Positions 34,301-42,146 of a DNA stretch of 64,000 bases are shown here, piece by piece (within the stretch, counting starts at the first letter, position 1; every line of letters begins with the position of its first letter). Both the position numbers and the translations under genes were made by a program. Where the stretch lies: contig JAIRNR010000094.1 of NCBI GenBank assembly GCA_031257915.1, forward strand, positions 1 to 64,000, written 5' to 3'. Source of the stretch: Bacteroidales bacterium. Lineage in GTDB: Bacteria > Bacteroidota > Bacteroidia > Bacteroidales > P3. The notes under the pieces were generated by a model. It saw only the letters and a list, made by a program, of their open reading frames with translations, had not been told where the DNA came from and searched no databases.

Positions 34301-34496
34301 GTTGCCGATGGCGCTTTCAAGCGGCGAAGGGTCGGAAATTTGGGCACCTATGGGCGTTGTTGTTATAGGCGGTCTAACTGTTTCTACTATTGTTACGCTT
34401 ATTGTTGTACCGATGTTTTATGCTTTAATATCAAGGCGCGGTGAACGTAACAAGGCAGAAAAATTACGCAGAGATTATAAATTTTTGGAGGGATAA
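31353..34496 (+). CDS. RND family efflux transporter (HAE1/AcrB-like permease)
   Basis: Inner-membrane proton-driven pump of 1,047 residues with twelve membrane helices and two large periplasmic loops. Helix 1 starts VNKPVSVIMIFLAVLILGLY. The TM4 proton-relay segment SIAIGLVVDDAIVVLENITK carries the Asp pair. The second half shows ILLIGIVVKNGIVLVDYTNL. Glycine-rich GGMLGGGGGSNN lies in the second periplasmic loop. Substrate is unknown; family members export drugs, bile salts, detergents or lipids. Confidence 0.95.
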   Translation: MSIYQTSVNKPVSVIMIFLAVLILGLYSSTKLPIDLYPEMEMPAISIMTTYPGANAEDIEENITKIVEDGVNMVENVKTLTSSSRDNISVVSIEFEWGTDLDGVTNDIRDAIDRILENLPDDCDRPTIFKFSTNMMPIMMFSITAKESMSGLDKLIEDRIVNPLNRVNGVASIFTNGAPERTIYINADAKKLDACNLTIEQIGAAIQGSNLDLPAGSMRMGRLDYQVRVEGEFNESDEISNLIVGSYNGRNIYIRDVATVKDTIKDMMLVSRSNGQRGLQLIIMKQSGSNTVAVAKGVKKRLNELSVTLPKDIQINEVFDSSSFIQNSINGLSETIMYALLFVVCVILIFLGRWRATFIVALTIPISLIVSFIYLFLTGSSINIISLSSLSIAIGLVVDDAIVVLENITKHIERGSRPREAAIYATNEVWVSIIAATLVIVAVFLPLTTLTGMVGVLFKELGWIVTITIITSAVAAITITPMLAAQLLKLRDKNQKLSWFAKFHDKFILPVLNKFDVFYARMLSGALRHKKVVIFGMLGLFAASMFLFKFIGTDFMPQTDEGRFQVTAELATGYRVEETLKTTEKLEDLLRGRYPEVKIVSSSTGADDQAGFSSLFGSSATNIITLTVRLTDKKERERSIFEIADDFRSELKKFPEIINSSVVVSGGMLGGGGGSNNLTLEIYGYDLDYTYQIAEEVKGLVADVKGARDVTISRKKDKPELQVNFDREKLAIHNLSVAQVATMLRNRINGLTATQFREVGEEYDVIVRLDEDYRNSIDNINDITLTSPTGKKLKLSELGTVSEYWAPPSIERKQRQRMLSVNITPVGVSLGQLAENVRAKLDADLHIPSDSDIMIDFAGSYEDQQDSFRDMGLLMLLIVVLVFVVMASQFESLLQPLIIMSAVLFAFTGVALSLFITGMYLNMIAALGAILLIGIVVKNGIVLVDYTNLMRERGHSIVDAVTLAGKSRLRPVLMTSMTTILGMLPMALSSGEGSEIWAPMGVVVIGGLTVSTIVTLIVVPMFYALISRRGERNKAEKLRRDYKFLEG

Positions 34497-34557
34497 TAAT
34501 GCTGTGAATTAAGCCAAAGGTGAAATCCGTACTCCTAATGTAAAAATAGAAGATATT

Positions 34558-34851
34558 ATGAAATCAGTATTTATCGTATTCAATCAAAGTCATCAAGACA
34601 GGGTAGAGTATATTCTTGATATGTTGGAAATAAAAGGCTTTACCCTGTGGGGCGAAGTTCAGGGACGCGGAAGCGTGGACGGTGAGCCGCACAGAGGTAC
34701 ACACACGTGGCCCGAAATGAACGTTTCAATTCTTGCCGTTATGGATGAAAGCAAGATAGATCCGCTGTTTGAAAAACTGCGGACATTAAACGAATTGAAT
34801 CGGGAAGTCGGTTTACGTGCTTTTGTGTGGAATATTGAGCGCAATCTATAA
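34558..34851 (+). CDS. PG0541-type small PII-like transporter-associated protein
   Basis: Cytoplasmic 97-residue protein resembling the PG0541 family found beside RND pumps in Bacteroidetes. The fold is suggested to be ferredoxin-like, as in PII or CutA proteins: SVFIVFNQSHQDRVEYILD, a loop GEVQGRGSVDGEPHRGTHTW, and VSILAVMDESKIDPLFEKLR. It has no known enzyme motif. Position at the end of the efflux operon suggests that it modulates the pump. Its last 6 bases overlap the convergent sugar dehydratase gene. Confidence 0.82.
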   Translation: MKSVFIVFNQSHQDRVEYILDMLEIKGFTLWGEVQGRGSVDGEPHRGTHTWPEMNVSILAVMDESKIDPLFEKLRTLNELNREVGLRAFVWNIERNL

Positions 34852-35934
34852 GGTGGGCATGGCTTCGCAAGAGGCAAAGTATTCGGAAATTTGCCGTTCG
34901 GTCAGTTTTACTGTGCGGTCGTTGCTGTTTCCGGTACTTTCGGCGTAATAGGTGCGGTACCATTCTACGGTTTTTGCAACAGCCTCCGTTGCCGACAGTT
35001 GAGGTTTAAAACCGAGTTCTTTTTTCGCCCTTGTTATATCTAATTGCAGCAAATTTGCTTCGTGCGGAGAATTTTCATCCTTCATTACAGTATATGGAAT
35101 ATTTGCTGCTTTTGCTATCTGTTCTACTGTTAAAACATCTTGCGGGTCGGGTCCGAAATTATATGCGTTTGATACATTCAGAGGATTTTCGTACTGCATT
35201 TTGGCTGCAAGCAAATAACCGGTTAACGGCTCCAAAACATGCTGCCACGGACGTACTGCGGCAGGATTGCGAAGTACCACTGTTTCGCCTTTGTGCATTG
35301 CTCTCATCATATCGGGAAGCAATCTGTCGGCAGCCCAGTCGCCGCCGCCTATTACATTACCTGCGCGTACGGAAACAATACTTTTTTTATGTTCGTTAAA
35401 TTTTGCCGGATTAAAGAACGACAGTCCGAATGATTGAATTACGATTTCCGCAGATGCTTTGCTCGCACTGTATGGGTCGTAGCCGCCTAACGGATCGTTT
35501 TCCTGATACGCCCTGCCGTTTTCAAGATTTTTGTAAACTTTGTCGGTTGTGATAAGTACTGCTTCCGTACGTTTATTTACCGACCGCAATGCCTGTAAAA
35601 GATTAGCCGTCCCCATTGTGTTAACGGTGAATGTTTCTACCGGAATTTGATAAGATGTACGGACAATGGGTTGTGCGGCAAGGTGAAAAATAATATCCGG
35701 CTGCGCATTTAACAGTGCCGTTTTCAATGCTTCGTAATCACGCAAATCGCCTGTAATATGCTCGCATTTTGAGCCGATATTCAAAGCGTTAAAAAAATTG
35801 TCTTTACCCTCGGCAGGCAGAGAATATCCGCAGACATTTGCACCCCACAGATGCAAAATTTCCGTTAACCAGCCGCCTTTAAATCCTGTATGTCCGGTAA
35901 TAAAGACGTTTTTATTTTTGTAAAAATTTTTCAT
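34846..35934 (-). CDS. rfbG: CDP-glucose 4,6-dehydratase
   Basis: Short-chain dehydrogenase-type enzyme of 362 residues that makes CDP-4-keto-6-deoxyglucose for 3,6-dideoxyhexose or related surface sugars. It shows the nucleotide-binding ITGHTGFKGGWLTEIL, the catalytic TTDKVYKN and YDPYSASKASAE (YxxxK), and VRPWQHVLEPLTGYLLAAKM typical of the family. No rfbF or rfbH partner is in the window. It is on the minus strand, six bases downstream of the Big_5 lipoprotein gene. Confidence 0.9.
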   Translation of the reverse strand: MKNFYKNKNVFITGHTGFKGGWLTEILHLWGANVCGYSLPAEGKDNFFNALNIGSKCEHITGDLRDYEALKTALLNAQPDIIFHLAAQPIVRTSYQIPVETFTVNTMGTANLLQALRSVNKRTEAVLITTDKVYKNLENGRAYQENDPLGGYDPYSASKASAEIVIQSFGLSFFNPAKFNEHKKSIVSVRAGNVIGGGDWAADRLLPDMMRAMHKGETVVLRNPAAVRPWQHVLEPLTGYLLAAKMQYENPLNVSNAYNFGPDPQDVLTVEQIAKAANIPYTVMKDENSPHEANLLQLDITRAKKELGFKPQLSATEAVAKTVEWYRTYYAESTGNSNDRTVKLTERQISEYFASCEAMPTL

Positions 35935-35940
35935 ACCGTT

Positions 35941-37992
35941 TTATTTTACAGACCATGTTTCCTCAATTCGCCAATCCTCTTCAATTTTAATTGTTTTATT
36001 GTATTTCCAGCGTTTTTCAGGTTGTTTGCCATCGTAAAAATTGCCCTCATCCCACTTACCGTTGCCGTTTAAATCCTCGTAAATCCACACGGTATATTCG
36101 CCGGAAGGAATAAATTTTATGTCTATGATTTTCTCGCTGCCTGTAAATGCGATTTGCCGTACAGGGGCATTTTTACTGTTTAAAAGTTGCAAAAAGTATT
36201 CACCTGCCGGAAGCCCTGAAATACTTATTCCCAATTCGCCGAACTGCTCCAAAGAAACGGCTTTTGCGGTTATATAAAAAGTATCGATTGATCTGTCAAA
36301 AAAATCGGAAAAAGTACAGTACGGAACAGTAATTTTATATGAATACGCGCTGCTCCAGTCATATTTTATTTTTACTGCCGCAGGCGAGATTTTTTGCCAT
36401 GTAACAAAACCGCTTAACGTGTCTTCTTCACCGACAGCGGTAAAATTTAACTGCGTATCGCCGAGATAGTCAAATAATGGGAGTGTGAATGTAAGGATAA
36501 TTGAATCGCCGGAAAATAATCTGTCTTTATTTGTGCTTACCGAACATCTGAACGCAGTCGTATCAACATTTCTTAATTGCTGTTCTGTCAATAGCAAGTC
36601 AAAAGTATCAGTATATTCACCGCTTTTTACAATGGCGCGGGCATCTTCGAGATTCATTTCACGGGTATATACAACCGCACTCATTCCGTCATTTGCAAGT
36701 ACCGTTTCAACAGGAACAGTATCTGCAATATAAACTGATAAATCGTTAATCGGATAATTAAATGCTATGTTTATAATGCCGCGTTTGCCGAATGAGCCTT
36801 CTTTGAGGAAATATTGCGGTTCCTTATCCTGATAAAGCAGCATTACAGGCTCGTTATTGTTATCCGTAGAGGCTTTGTATTCCACCGTTGTATCCGCATG
36901 TATTGCTGTTGTGTCTTTATGTATCGCTGTTGTATCCTTATATATTGTTGTTGCGTCCTTATATATCGCTGTCGTGTCCTTATATATTGTTGTCGTGTCC
37001 TTATATATTGCTGTTGCGTCCTTATATATCGCTGTTGTGTCCTTATATATTGCTGTTGTGTCCTTATCTATTGCTGTTGTGTCCTTATTTATTGCTGTTG
37101 TGTCCTTATATATTGTTGTCGTGTCCTTATATATTGCTGTTGTGTCCTTATATATCGCTGTTGTGTCCTTATATATTGCTGTTGTGTCCTTATCTATTGC
37201 TGTTGTGTCCTTATTTATTGCTGTTGTATCTTTTGAAACTGTACTGTCACCTGTACTTACTGTCGCCATATTATTCGTCGTTGTGCCTCCTGCGGCAGTT
37301 GTGGAAATGCAAATATCGGAGTAAGCAATCTTTTCTTCGTTTGCCTCTACAGCATAGTTTTTTGACTTCTCCTTAACGGCATAAACGTAGTAGCAACCAC
37401 TCTTAATATGGTTTACGACAAAACGTCCGTTGCTGTCCGTAACACCTGTATAGTCGGGATCTTTAACAAGATACAGAGAGTCTTTTTTTTCCTTAAACAG
37501 AAGTATGCTTACATCATTGACAGGGTCAAGCGTAAAAGCATCTATAATAATTCCCGAAACATAATCGGTATCAATGCTGTTGCTTTGAGAAAATATGTAT
37601 TGAAAACCCGAAAGAGGATTACTCTCGTTAATATCTGTTAGCGAATTTCCGAAATTAACCGCATAAGTAACATCAGGATTAAGTGTATCCATTATATCAA
37701 TACGTACCTGTTTCAAATTAAATGAATATGAAATGCCTTTCATTGGTGGGGAAATGTAGATTTTTCCCGCATCTTTCAGCTGAATGTATTCGTTAAAGTT
37801 AAGACGTACCTGTTTTGCAGTGAAATTTACGGAATAATTTGCAGGTGTCGAGCCTGTAAATCTTGGGGGCGTAATATCTTTATCGCCTCCTATGGGCGAA
37901 GGTCCGTAAGTGGCACAGGAACACAATAACAGTATCAAAAAGAGTAAACCCGACATCTTTCGGGTTGTACCGCTGACATCGGGTTTAAACAT
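35941..37992 (-). CDS. Big_5 (Ig-like) lipoprotein with expanded heptapeptide repeat
   Basis: Predicted outer-envelope lipoprotein of 683 residues. A hydrophobic signal ends at LCSC. The first Ig-like Big_5 domain (about 40-135) starts DITPPRFTGSTPANYSVNFT. A carboxypeptidase-like fold with GVTDSNGRFVVNHIKSGCYY follows. Residues about 250-370 are a low-complexity array of 17 seven-residue units (KDTTAIY type). A C-terminal beta region has YEDLNGNGKWDEG, which looks like a calcium-binding loop. Homologues in Bacteroidetes usually lack such a long repeat. Function unknown. An internal ATG at 37956 (MSGLLF) could be the start. It lies 16 bases after gldJ. Confidence 0.8.
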   Translation of the reverse strand: MFKPDVSGTTRKMSGLLFLILLLCSCATYGPSPIGGDKDITPPRFTGSTPANYSVNFTAKQVRLNFNEYIQLKDAGKIYISPPMKGISYSFNLKQVRIDIMDTLNPDVTYAVNFGNSLTDINESNPLSGFQYIFSQSNSIDTDYVSGIIIDAFTLDPVNDVSILLFKEKKDSLYLVKDPDYTGVTDSNGRFVVNHIKSGCYYVYAVKEKSKNYAVEANEEKIAYSDICISTTAAGGTTTNNMATVSTGDSTVSKDTTAINKDTTAIDKDTTAIYKDTTAIYKDTTAIYKDTTTIYKDTTAINKDTTAIDKDTTAIYKDTTAIYKDATAIYKDTTTIYKDTTAIYKDATTIYKDTTAIHKDTTAIHADTTVEYKASTDNNNEPVMLLYQDKEPQYFLKEGSFGKRGIINIAFNYPINDLSVYIADTVPVETVLANDGMSAVVYTREMNLEDARAIVKSGEYTDTFDLLLTEQQLRNVDTTAFRCSVSTNKDRLFSGDSIILTFTLPLFDYLGDTQLNFTAVGEEDTLSGFVTWQKISPAAVKIKYDWSSAYSYKITVPYCTFSDFFDRSIDTFYITAKAVSLEQFGELGISISGLPAGEYFLQLLNSKNAPVRQIAFTGSEKIIDIKFIPSGEYTVWIYEDLNGNGKWDEGNFYDGKQPEKRWKYNKTIKIEEDWRIEETWSVK
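36876..37237 (-). repeat. Seventeen tandem 21-bp units encoding a KDTTAIY heptapeptide array
   Basis: The array encodes units that vary mainly at one position (Y, N, D or H). A longer period is visible: the six-unit order N, D, Y, Y, Y, then TTIY, occurs twice (126 bp). Being in multiples of three, expansion keeps the frame. The periodic sequence leaves several frames open on the plus strand, which are not genes. Confidence 0.93.
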
Positions 37993-38008
37993 ATCGTATA
38001 ATATAAAA

Positions 38009-39505
38009 CTATCTCTTTGAAACTACCTGTCCGCCGTTTGCCGACCCAACTCTTGACATTGCGCAGCGGAAACCGATCCAGTCAGTACTTTGATCCTGTT
38101 CTAAAAAGCGGCGGCCGCCGGGTGCAAGGTAATATGCTCTGTCTTTCCACGAACCACCCTTAACCACGCGCGACTTATCGGAAATAAGAGAGGTTTTTCC
38201 GAAGTCATACAAAAGTGAAGTTGTGCTTTTTGTTTCGTCTTCGGGTTTTGCAAGCCAGTCATCAACAATAGCCGACTCCAAATCGCCATCTTTATAATTA
38301 CGGTTATCGCTCTTTTTGAAATTTGTGCGATTTGCAAGTTCTTCGGGGGTAAAGTCGCGATATTTTATGCGCCCCAAATCGTCTTTTTCGGCAATTTGTC
38401 CCTCTTCATCTCTTTCGGGCGTTTTGTATATATTACCTCTGAAAGGATTAAGTTCGTTTGCGTCTTCAAATGTTAAAGGACGGTAAACATCCAAGCACCA
38501 TTCGGCAACGTTACCTGCCATATTGTACAGTCCCAAATCGTTGGGAAAGTATGAATAAACTTCGGCAGTATATTCCGCGCCGTCGTTGAGAGCACCCGCA
38601 GTACCCATCATATCGCCATTCCCGCGTGAAAAGTTTGCCATAAAATATCCGCGATAGGGAGCATCCGCCATTCTGACTCCGGAGCCGTTCCATGAATAGA
38701 TACGGCGTTCGAGAACGCGCTCTTTTGTTGTATTTCCCTGAAGTGCCAATGCTGCATATTCCCACTCTGCTTCGGTAGGCAGGCGGAAACTTTCAATAAA
38801 AATACCGTCTCTTTTTTGCACATTACGCGTTTTTTCGGTAGCATTCGGATTCATATCGCGCAGACTTTTATTAACTACGCCGGTAAACTGACCTGCGAGA
38901 TAAGCCTCTGTATTAAAGTTATTGTCCGGAGTTTGAGCCAAAGCAAGTTTTATAATACCTGCATCTATAAGAATTTTTTCATTCACGCGGTCGGTACGCC
39001 ATTTGCAGTAATCGCCTGCCTGTTCCCAGGTAACACCCACAACAGGGTAGTCTTTATAAGCCGGATGTATAAAATAATCGGCAAGAGCATCGCGAAACGA
39101 AGGAACATCATTCCATACAAGATCGTCAGGCTGGGCTTGCTTCACAACTTCAGGGAAATCCTGACCGTAAATGCGTTGCAACCAGTATAAATATTCCTGA
39201 TAATCCTGATTTGACGTTTCAACTTCATCCATATAGAATGAACTTATCGTCACTCTGCGTGTTATATTGTCGTATTCGTAAAGCAGGTTATCCTGATTGA
39301 GACCCATTAAAAAAGTGCCGCCCTCGACGAAAACCATACGTAGCGGCACAGGTTGCAAATAGTTACCCATGCTTTGAAATCCGCCCCATTTAGGGTCGTT
39401 TATACCCCAACCGGTGGATTTTGATTGATTAGTATTCGTAGCACAACTGCTCATTATCAATGCGATTGATAGAAGCAAACTGAATTTTAGAATGTTTTTC
39501 ATCAT
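38009..39505 (-). CDS. gldJ: Gliding-motility/T9SS lipoprotein GldJ-like (formylglycine-generating enzyme fold)
   Basis: Lipoprotein of 498 residues; lipobox LIMSSC gives Cys about 21. It has the sulfatase-modifying-factor fold: MVFVEGGTFLMG, SFYMDEVETSNQDYQEYLYW, FRLPTEAEWEYAA, GLYNMAGNVAEWCLDVY, VVKGGSWKDRAYYLAPGGRR and WIGFRC. The N-terminal GWGINDPKWGGFQSMGNY and the long inserts fit GldJ better than GldK. In Flavobacterium GldJ stabilises GldK and the T9SS machinery. GldJ or a GldK paralogue cannot be separated by eye. A full promoter lies 25 bases upstream. Confidence 0.78.
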   Translation of the reverse strand: MMKNILKFSLLLSIALIMSSCATNTNQSKSTGWGINDPKWGGFQSMGNYLQPVPLRMVFVEGGTFLMGLNQDNLLYEYDNITRRVTISSFYMDEVETSNQDYQEYLYWLQRIYGQDFPEVVKQAQPDDLVWNDVPSFRDALADYFIHPAYKDYPVVGVTWEQAGDYCKWRTDRVNEKILIDAGIIKLALAQTPDNNFNTEAYLAGQFTGVVNKSLRDMNPNATEKTRNVQKRDGIFIESFRLPTEAEWEYAALALQGNTTKERVLERRIYSWNGSGVRMADAPYRGYFMANFSRGNGDMMGTAGALNDGAEYTAEVYSYFPNDLGLYNMAGNVAEWCLDVYRPLTFEDANELNPFRGNIYKTPERDEEGQIAEKDDLGRIKYRDFTPEELANRTNFKKSDNRNYKDGDLESAIVDDWLAKPEDETKSTTSLLYDFGKTSLISDKSRVVKGGSWKDRAYYLAPGGRRFLEQDQSTDWIGFRCAMSRVGSANGGQVVSKR

Positions 39506-39529
39506 ATTTTATATCTGTTCAGGAGGTTA

Positions 39530-39562
39530 CAAATATACAAAAAATTTGAGAATATTTACAAA
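39530..39562 (-). promoter_or_regulatory. gldJ promoter
   Basis: On the minus strand TTTG (39562 to 39559) and TATATTTG (39537 to 39530) are 21 bases apart, a good Bacteroidetes match. Transcription would begin about 20 bases before the gldJ ATG at 39505. Confidence 0.6.
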
Positions 39563-39714
39563 TACGGATTTATATGCAGTAATTTGTACGGCTTTACGGC
39601 ATTATCTTAATTAGTTGTAAATGTACTAATTATAGGCAATTATAATGAATTCACCGATTACAGTTAATAAAAAAAATAAAAAACAAATATATAATAGTAA
39701 AAATACTATTCACT
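39563..39714. other. AT-rich intergenic stretch with two small inverted repeats
   Basis: No gene is visible. TAATTAGT (39608-39615) and ACTAATTA (39625-39632) form an 8-bp inverted repeat with a 9-base loop. AATAGTA and TACTATT (39693-39710) form a 7-bp inverted repeat with a 4-base loop just before the CRISPR-like repeats. The strong A/T bias resembles a leader region, but no element can be assigned. Confidence 0.6.
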
Positions 39715-39816
39715 ATCTCGGTAGAGAGTTGCTTTCTGTGACTTTATAGACACGCACCCCCGTAGCAATGATTGTTGGAATCTCGGTAGAGAGTTGCTTT
39801 CTGTTACTTTATAAAC
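39715..39816. repeat. CRISPR-like repeat-spacer-repeat unit (37-28-37)
   Basis: A 37-base sequence at 39715-39751 recurs at 39780-39816 with two mismatches, separated by a 28-base non-repeated spacer (39752-39779). On the plus strand the repeat starts ATCTCGGTAGAGAGTT and ends CTTTATAGAC. On the minus strand it therefore starts GTCTATAAAG or GTTTATAAAG and ends CTCTACCGAGAT. A small hairpin TCTC/GAGA sits at that end. The lengths and the two end sequences resemble type V-A (Cas12a) direct repeats. No cas gene lies in the window, so this could be an orphan mini-array or an unrelated duplication. Confidence 0.5.
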
Positions 39817-39840
39817 TGTTATGCCGTTAATCAAACTTTT

Positions 39841-40536
39841 TTAACTCCGTCTGTTGCCTCCGAGAAAAATCATTACATAGTAGAGTAGTGTGGCAAGGGA
39901 AGACAGTGCCGCAATTACGTATGTGTAAGCGGCTGTGCGCAATGCGCTTTTTGCCATTGGCAGCGTGTCGTATGTCGTTATGCCGGCATTATCCAACCAT
40001 GCTACGGCACGCATGCTTGCGTTTATTTCTACAGGCAGAGTTATAAAACTGAACAATGTTGTTATTGCGAAAAGTATAATACCGAATAGCAGTAAATGCG
40101 GAAATCTGTCTAAAAGCAAAATACCTGCGAGCAGTACCCATTGTACCCAGTTAGAAGCAAACGATACCACAGGGACAAGTGCCGAGCGCATATTAAGCCA
40201 GCGATATGCGGTTGCATGTTGAACGGCATGTCCGCATTCATGCGCTGCCACAGCCGCCGCAGCAATGCTGTTACCGTTATAAACATCCGCACTTAAATTT
40301 ACTGTTTTGTTAACAGGATTGTAATTGTCGGTTAATCGTCCTGCGGTGCTTATAACAGTAACGTCGGAAATGCCGTTTTCACGTAACATTTTCTCTGCAA
40401 CTTCTTTGCCTGTAAGTCCGCCTACAGTAGGGATTTTAGAATAGCGTTTGAATTTATTTTTAAGCGAGGCACTTACAGCCCAGCTTAAAAGCATAAATCC
40501 TATAAAAATAATCCAGATAAATGGTATTCCGTTCAT
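39841..40536 (-). CDS. Membrane zinc metallopeptidase (YugP/Zn_peptidase_2 family)
   Basis: Inner-membrane protein of 231 residues with an N-terminal membrane helix (IPFIWIIFIGFMLLSWAV) and two or three further helices. The zinc-binding HECGH lies near residue 99. An N-terminal TGKEVAEKMLRENGISDV segment and LPVEINASMRAVAWL are typical of the family (PF04298). Substrate unknown. It is 5 bases downstream of cysS on the same strand. Confidence 0.92.
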   Translation of the reverse strand: MNGIPFIWIIFIGFMLLSWAVSASLKNKFKRYSKIPTVGGLTGKEVAEKMLRENGISDVTVISTAGRLTDNYNPVNKTVNLSADVYNGNSIAAAAVAAHECGHAVQHATAYRWLNMRSALVPVVSFASNWVQWVLLAGILLLDRFPHLLLFGIILFAITTLFSFITLPVEINASMRAVAWLDNAGITTYDTLPMAKSALRTAAYTYVIAALSSLATLLYYVMIFLGGNRRS

Positions 40537-40541
40537 AATTT

Positions 40542-42056
40542 TTAGTGTTTAATTGTCCATTTTGCGCCGTCTTTTCCGTCCATAATTTGAATACCTTTTT
40601 CGGAGAGTTCATCGCGGATTAGATCCGAAAGCGCAAAGTCTTTATTGTTTTTTGCCTGCTGGCGCAGTTGTAACAGCAACACCATTACTTCATTTAGCAG
40701 ATTATCGCTGTTTGTCCCGCTGTTTGCAGTATCTGAAATGCCGAGCACATCATTTAAAAATCCGTACATTTTTTTTGCAGCGGCAATATCCTCCTGTGAA
40801 AATTTTTCTTTGCCGTCACTTGCAGCATTGATTAACCGTACTAATTCAAATAAATGAGAAAGTGCAACAGGGGAATTAAAATCGTCATTCATTGCTGCCG
40901 TACAACCGTTTTCTATCGCCTGCAACCGCTCTGTTACGGTAGAAGTGTCCTGTTTGGAAAGTGTGCCGAGCGTTTTTCCTGCCTGCTGTAATCTCTCTAA
41001 TCCCTTTTCTGCAGCCTGCAACGCTTCATTGCTAAAATCAAGTGTACTGCGGTAATGCGCTTGCAGCAAAAAGAAACGGATTATTTGCGGACCGTATGCC
41101 TTTTCCAGTAAAGGATGTTCACCTGTAAAAAATTGTTCAAGTGAAATTGCGTTGCCAAGCGACTTGCCCATTTTTTTACCGTTAATTGTTACCATATTAT
41201 TATGCATCCAGTAGCGGCAGGGATTATGCCCGCAAGCGGCGTTGGACTGTGCAATCTCCGCTTCGTGATGTGGAAAAATCAAATCCATACCTCCGCCGTG
41301 AATATCAAAATTTTCACCAAGATATTTATGCGACATGGCAGTACATTCCGTATGCCATCCGGGAAATCCTTCGCCCCACGGAGACCACCAGCGCATAATA
41401 TGTTCAGGTTGTGCTTTTTTCCAAAGAGCAAAATCAAGCGGACTGCGCTTTTCGCTTTGCGCATCAAGATTGTCGCGGGTATTTGCAAACAGGTCGCCTA
41501 TGATACGCCCTGATAATTTTCCGTAATCTTCGGTATATGCGTACTTGTCTAAATTAAAATACACGGAGCCGTTCACCTCGTATGCATAGCCGTTATCCAT
41601 AATTTGTTTGATAAGTTCTATCTGCTCTATGATATGTCCCGACGCAAGCGGCTCAATAGAGGGCGGCAACACGTTAAGTAAAGACATAAATTCGTGATAG
41701 CGGTTTATGTAATACTGTGCAACTTCCATTGGCTCTAACTGTTCAAGACGTGCTTTTTTTGCAATCTTATCTTCGCCCTCGTCTGCGTCATTTTCCAAAT
41801 GTCCCACGTCGGTAATATTGCGTATATAACGCACTTTATAGCCCAAATAGCGCAGATAGCGAAACACTAAATCAAACGTTACAGCCGAACGTGCGTGTCC
41901 CAAATGCGGTTCGCCGTAAACAGTCGGTCCGCAAACATAAAGTCCTGCAAACGGCGGATTTGCCGGTTTAAATTCCTCAACTGTTCGCGAAAATGTATTG
42001 TAGATGTTTAATAACGGTTGTTCTGCCGGTGAATGTTTGTTATCGGAGTTGCTCAT
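40542..42056 (-). CDS. cysS: Cysteinyl-tRNA synthetase
   Basis: Class I aminoacyl-tRNA synthetase of 504 residues. Zinc/active-site region [18 protein letters not shown] (HIGH-like HLGH near 55), [21 protein letters not shown] and KKMGKSLGN (the KMSKS loop reads KMGKS, near 297). The C-terminal DALR-type helical domain follows. Starts at ATG 42056 after a TAAATTTG box on the same strand, which would give a very short leader. Divergent from ruvX. Confidence 0.96.
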   Translation of the reverse strand: MSNSDNKHSPAEQPLLNIYNTFSRTVEEFKPANPPFAGLYVCGPTVYGEPHLGHARSAVTFDLVFRYLRYLGYKVRYIRNITDVGHLENDADEGEDKIAKKARLEQLEPMEVAQYYINRYHEFMSLLNVLPPSIEPLASGHIIEQIELIKQIMDNGYAYEVNGSVYFNLDKYAYTEDYGKLSGRIIGDLFANTRDNLDAQSEKRSPLDFALWKKAQPEHIMRWWSPWGEGFPGWHTECTAMSHKYLGENFDIHGGGMDLIFPHHEAEIAQSNAACGHNPCRYWMHNNMVTINGKKMGKSLGNAISLEQFFTGEHPLLEKAYGPQIIRFFLLQAHYRSTLDFSNEALQAAEKGLERLQQAGKTLGTLSKQDTSTVTERLQAIENGCTAAMNDDFNSPVALSHLFELVRLINAASDGKEKFSQEDIAAAKKMYGFLNDVLGISDTANSGTNSDNLLNEVMVLLLQLRQQAKNNKDFALSDLIRDELSEKGIQIMDGKDGAKWTIKH

Positions 42057-42063
42057 ATTCTTA

Positions 42064-42071
42064 CAAATTTA
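42064..42071 (-). promoter_or_regulatory. cysS -7 box
   Basis: TAAATTTG on the minus strand (42071 to 42064) fits TAnnTTTG. Its distance of 7 bases from the ATG would make the cysS mRNA leaderless or nearly so. Confidence 0.4.
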
Positions 42072-42096
42072 ACTAATTTCCGTATAATATTTTAAG

Positions 42097-42104
42097 TAAC
42101 TTTG
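42097..42104 (+). promoter_or_regulatory. ruvX -7 box
   Basis: TAACTTTG matches the Bacteroidetes -7 consensus, 42 bases before the ruvX ATG. No clear -33 TTTG is seen. Confidence 0.45.
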
Positions 42105-42146
42105 CAAAATTAGCCGGCAGAAGCGTTAGAGCGGTTACATTATACT

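Noticed and set aside
36814-37376. Three long plus-strand reading frames through the Big_5 repeat
   Set aside because: They are complements of the 21-bp periodic array and encode Cys/Leu/Val periodic peptides. The minus-strand lipoprotein with a signal and Ig-like domains explains the sequence.
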